Positions 61,727 through 64,000 of a stretch of DNA of 64,000 nucleotides are shown one piece after another. The notes beneath the pieces are model-generated. The model made no database searches and had not been told where the DNA came from. It saw nothing but the letters and a program-made list of their open reading frames with translations. This DNA is from Solitalea longa (GTDB lineage: Bacteria; Bacteroidota; Bacteroidia; Sphingobacteriales; Sphingobacteriaceae). The position numbers and the translations under genes were made by a program. Position 1 is the first letter of the stretch; each line of letters begins with the position of its first letter. The DNA is taken from contig NZ_PQVF01000008.1 in the NCBI RefSeq assembly GCF_002920915.1, positions 186,001-250,000 of the forward strand. Reading direction: 5' to 3'.

Positions 61727-62125
61727 TCAGATAAGAAATACTTGTGTGAGATGCCGAATAGAACAACTTCGGAGAGGAGGACTCTTTAAATTAAATGAAA
61801 CGAGTGTTTCAGGCGCTAATTGTGCATCAAGCGTAAAATGGAATGCAACTAAAAACAACTGTACTGGAAACAATTTTACCGTTTCAGCATGTGCTAATGA
61901 AAGATAACTGTCTTCAATTTTAACAATTTTAACATCGTTACGACAGCAGTCATCCTCAGGGACGCTACTATCTTTATCATCATCACCTTTGCTACAGCAA
62001 CATTCAGGCTTAACAGCAATGCTTGTATCCTGCATTGTAGTACCGCAATAATGCGTGTATACACCTACTCCTATTGTATTAAGGAGAAAGAATAAACACA
62101 TTATTATGGCTACAATTTTTTTCAT
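61727..62125 (-). CDS. HYC_CC_PP-family small protein
   Basis: 132 residues from the ATG at 62125; the 31 codons upstream in frame are not part of the family. A leader or membrane helix (about 1-22, IVAIIMCLFFLLNTIGVGVY) is followed by HYCG (25-28), then a CCC cluster (42-44), then a DDCC pair (60-61) in an Asp-rich region, and later SPP. The HYC, CC and PP marks name the family, which is unknown in function. The cysteines suggest metal binding in the periplasm. It is first in the operon with the TonB receptor (77 nt) and HMA protein. Confidence 0.75.
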   Translation of the reverse strand: MKKIVAIIMCLFFLLNTIGVGVYTHYCGTTMQDTSIAVKPECCCSKGDDDKDSSVPEDDCCRNDVKIVKIEDSYLSLAHAETVKLFPVQLFLVAFHFTLDAQLAPETLVSFNLKSPPLRSCSIRHLTQVFLI

Positions 62126-62271
62126 CGGCCCAAAACTAAAAATTATACAATTATAAGAAAGTAATGTTTTTGTTACTGAAAATAAGTGTTTTAGGAAGGC
62201 TCTTTTCAAAATAAACAATAAAAAAAAGATCCTAACTTATACTATATTTTTATTCTCTAAGCTGCAGATTC

Positions 62272-63561
62272 TTACCTTATTATAAAAAACATCTTTGAAT
62301 TAAACCTTCTCACTCCTACCAGTTCATCATAACGTTTACCGGGCGGTTTAAAATAAACATAGATGGTGTACACATTATCTGTCTCATAATGGCAACCTTC
62401 GGAGGCGCACTCATCTCCCACCTTTTGTCCGTTTGGAACAAACACATACGAATAGTCATAATAACCTTGCTTAATCATTTGCTGGGTTTCCAAAGCGCGA
62501 GTTACTTCGTTAAAATAAAGCTTATAATCATCTTTGATCTGATAATCTGTAAGTTTTCCAAACAAGTAATAGTCGCCCGTGGTTGAAGGTTCTGTTTTGG
62601 CTAAAGCGAAATGCACACGTGTATAATCGGCATCAACCTCCGCATCTCCTCCCCCATCCTGATTTCGGATAGCGTAGTTACCGTTTAAATCGGCCAGGGT
62701 CGAATAAGCTGTTTGGCTATAATTATCGTCTCCAAAAAGATAAACATCAGTACGACCTTTTTCCTTTTGAATATCCTGGATGTGCTGTGAGAAAAACCGC
62801 AAACTTCGGGTATCGAAATTCCTAAACTCACTTCCTCCGGTAAATGTGCCAAAATCCATATCGTTATACACCAATTCATTGGTGCGAATAAAGGTGGGAC
62901 GCATTCCCAGGATCATGTTATCCGGTCGATCATTTTGGGTGATTACCGTTTTGATCTCGGCCATTGGATTAGAAACATTCAGCGCCGGATGCTGAATAGT
63001 AAAGTTGACCTTTTGTGTTTGATTTCGGCTTTTAATTACTGTTCCACGAACTACTTCGGGTATAATATTTACTTGTTGGCGGTTTACATAAAATCTTCGG
63101 GTTAACACCAAATCGTTGGGGTCATTATTCAGGTAAACCTTTAACAGGTAATTACCCGGGATCATAGGCTTCATGGTACTTGAAGGAAACACCAGGCCAT
63201 AATGCGTATACGATTGAATGGTGTTAAATGAATATTTGTACTCAATGATCCTGTCTTCGGTATACCCCTCCAGGTAATCAATTGACGAAATGTTGCTGGG
63301 TTTCCAATCGGCAGTGCAATGTACGATGGTATAGTAATAATCTTGCGTACCTGCATTTAAGTCATCAAACTGAAGTAATAGCTTTTCAGAACTTACTAAA
63401 GGGATCACCGGGGCCGGGGAATCCTGGCTGGTAATATTATCGAACCGAACGGTTTTTATATAAGGTTTATATACCCAATCCTGATACTTTAGATCTTCGT
63501 TTTGAGCCTTTGCATAAACTGAAATAAAAATTAGGATAAAGAAAGCTAGCTTTAGTTTCAT
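62272..63561 (-). CDS. DUF5103 protein (type IX secretion plug-like)
   Basis: 429 residues from the ATG at 63561; the 17 codons upstream lack a signal. A signal peptide (MKLKLAFFILIFISVYAKAQ) is followed by the DUF5103 pattern: KYQDWVYKPYIKTVRFDN, YYYTIVHCTADWKPSNI, NYLLKVYLNNDPNDLVLTRRF. In Flavobacterium a DUF5103-type Plug protein closes the type IX translocon SprA. No other type IX gene is in the window, so it may serve the system from a distant site. A terminator of the phosphatase gene lies upstream. Confidence 0.85.
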   Translation of the reverse strand: MKLKLAFFILIFISVYAKAQNEDLKYQDWVYKPYIKTVRFDNITSQDSPAPVIPLVSSEKLLLQFDDLNAGTQDYYYTIVHCTADWKPSNISSIDYLEGYTEDRIIEYKYSFNTIQSYTHYGLVFPSSTMKPMIPGNYLLKVYLNNDPNDLVLTRRFYVNRQQVNIIPEVVRGTVIKSRNQTQKVNFTIQHPALNVSNPMAEIKTVITQNDRPDNMILGMRPTFIRTNELVYNDMDFGTFTGGSEFRNFDTRSLRFFSQHIQDIQKEKGRTDVYLFGDDNYSQTAYSTLADLNGNYAIRNQDGGGDAEVDADYTRVHFALAKTEPSTTGDYYLFGKLTDYQIKDDYKLYFNEVTRALETQQMIKQGYYDYSYVFVPNGQKVGDECASEGCHYETDNVYTIYVYFKPPGKRYDELVGVRRFNSKMFFIIR

Positions 63562-63588
63562 TACAGCAGAAATTTTAGCTAACCTAAT

Positions 63589-63618
63589 AAAAAAACCGCT
63601 ATCAAACGACAACGGTTT
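63589..63618 (-). terminator. Terminator of the PhoD-like gene
   Basis: AAACCG (63593-63598) and CGGTTT (63613-63618) pair over 6 bp with a 14-nt loop. On the minus strand a run of seven U residues follows (A-run 63589-63595). It is 26 nt past the stop of the PhoD-like gene. Confidence 0.65.
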
Positions 63619-63643
63619 ACATTAGGGTCAGGTAATTGATTTT

Positions 63644-64000
63644 TTATTCTAAGATTGACTTACCACTTGGAATACTTAACAGAACCGTTGATTTCGGTTT
63701 TGACTGATCTTCTACTGTAATATCTTTCATGAAGTTCCATTTAACATCGATTTTTTTCATCGAAATATTCATTTCCACAAAACCGTGATCTTTAAAATTG
63801 GCCAATTTAATATGTGGGTTATCGGTTTTATTTTGACTACGGATCTCCGTTTGGATACCTGAAGAGGAATAGGGATCAATTAAACCGGGTGAGCTAACCG
63901 TAGGCAACGACACTTCGACCAACTGAGCATACTTACCGGCTGCCGGGTTATAGCTCGACCGACTTTCGGCCACTTCATTGGCCATTGCCGTTTTAAAACC
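63644..64000 (-). CDS. PhoD-like alkaline phosphatase, C-terminal part
   Basis: About 118 residues of the C-terminal end; the frame is open to the window edge, so the start is outside. The phrases MANEVAESRSSYNPAAG, VEVSLPTVSSPGL, NPHIKLANFKDHGFVEM and then KKIDVKWNFMKDI match the C-terminal region of PhoD-like alkaline phosphatases, which release phosphate from phosphodiesters and monoesters outside the cytoplasm. The catalytic residues lie in the missing part. The call rests on the tail only. Confidence 0.65.
   Translation of the reverse strand, partial: GFKTAMANEVAESRSSYNPAAGKYAQLVEVSLPTVSSPGLIDPYSSSGIQTEIRSQNKTDNPHIKLANFKDHGFVEMNISMKKIDVKWNFMKDITVEDQSKPKSTVLLSIPSGKSILE

Overview
The window is a piece of a Bacteroidota chromosome, most likely from the Sphingobacteriaceae (Pedobacter/Solitalea-like). 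The reasons are the AT-rich DNA, SusC/SusD pairs, lipoproteins with lax lipoboxes, families such as DUF3276, DUF5103, DUF6377 and HYC_CC_PP, and -7 boxes of the TAnnTTTG type. The genus call is an inference. No rRNA, tRNA, CRISPR array, transposase or phage gene was seen.

Layout. 1-7.4 kb: the tail of a type II NADH dehydrogenase, HMG-CoA lyase, several single-gene metabolic functions, a divergent AdoMet-decarboxylase-like protein and an acyltransferase. 7.4-16.6 kb: starch locus part 1 on the minus strand, made of a SusR-like membrane regulator, SusC, SusD, a SusE-like protein and a GH13 lipoprotein. 16.7-22.3 kb: a P-type ATPase, class I aldolase, a secreted hydrolase and a GNAT enzyme. 22.4-31 kb: starch locus part 2, a five-gene minus-strand unit: SusA-like GH13, beta-phosphoglucomutase, GH65 maltose phosphorylase, a second periplasmic GH13, and an SLC45-like MFS sugar transporter, closed by a strong terminator. 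Together the two parts describe surface binding and cutting of starch, import of oligosaccharides through SusCD, periplasmic trimming, inner-membrane import and phosphorolysis to glucose 6-phosphate. 31-33.3 kb: class II aldolase and accD. 33.4-36 kb: a stress-type cluster (DUF1003, a tiny membrane protein, a CsbD-like protein, and an AraC regulator with a metal-binding-like N-terminus).

36-43.5 kb: an Omp85-like barrel protein, cysteine desulfurase, GlmM, a methyltransferase/PAP2/ZIP trio and a MarR regulator with a clear palindromic operator. 43.6-48.1 kb: a housekeeping operon nusB-DUF1573-yajC-ybbR-coaE-MBL-DUF5522. 48.2-55.7 kb: an amino-acid dehydrogenase, an ABC exporter, DUF3276, TetR, a Tat-exported asparaginase, a secreted acetolactate decarboxylase and the GTPase YchF. 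55.7-58 kb: a paired diheme cytochrome (frameshifted) and beta-helix protein. 58.1-58.4 kb: a decayed 21-bp heptad-coding repeat. 58.5-62.1 kb: a three-gene, cysteine-rich, putative metal-handling operon (HYC_CC_PP protein, TonB receptor with a CC motif, triple HMA-domain secreted protein). 62.3-64 kb: a DUF5103 (type IX secretion plug-like) protein and the end of a PhoD-like phosphatase.

The least understood items are the 58.5-62.1 kb operon, the AdoMet-decarboxylase-like protein at 5.3 kb, the heptad repeat at 58.2 kb, and two small genes (51 and 56 codons) that are easy to miss.
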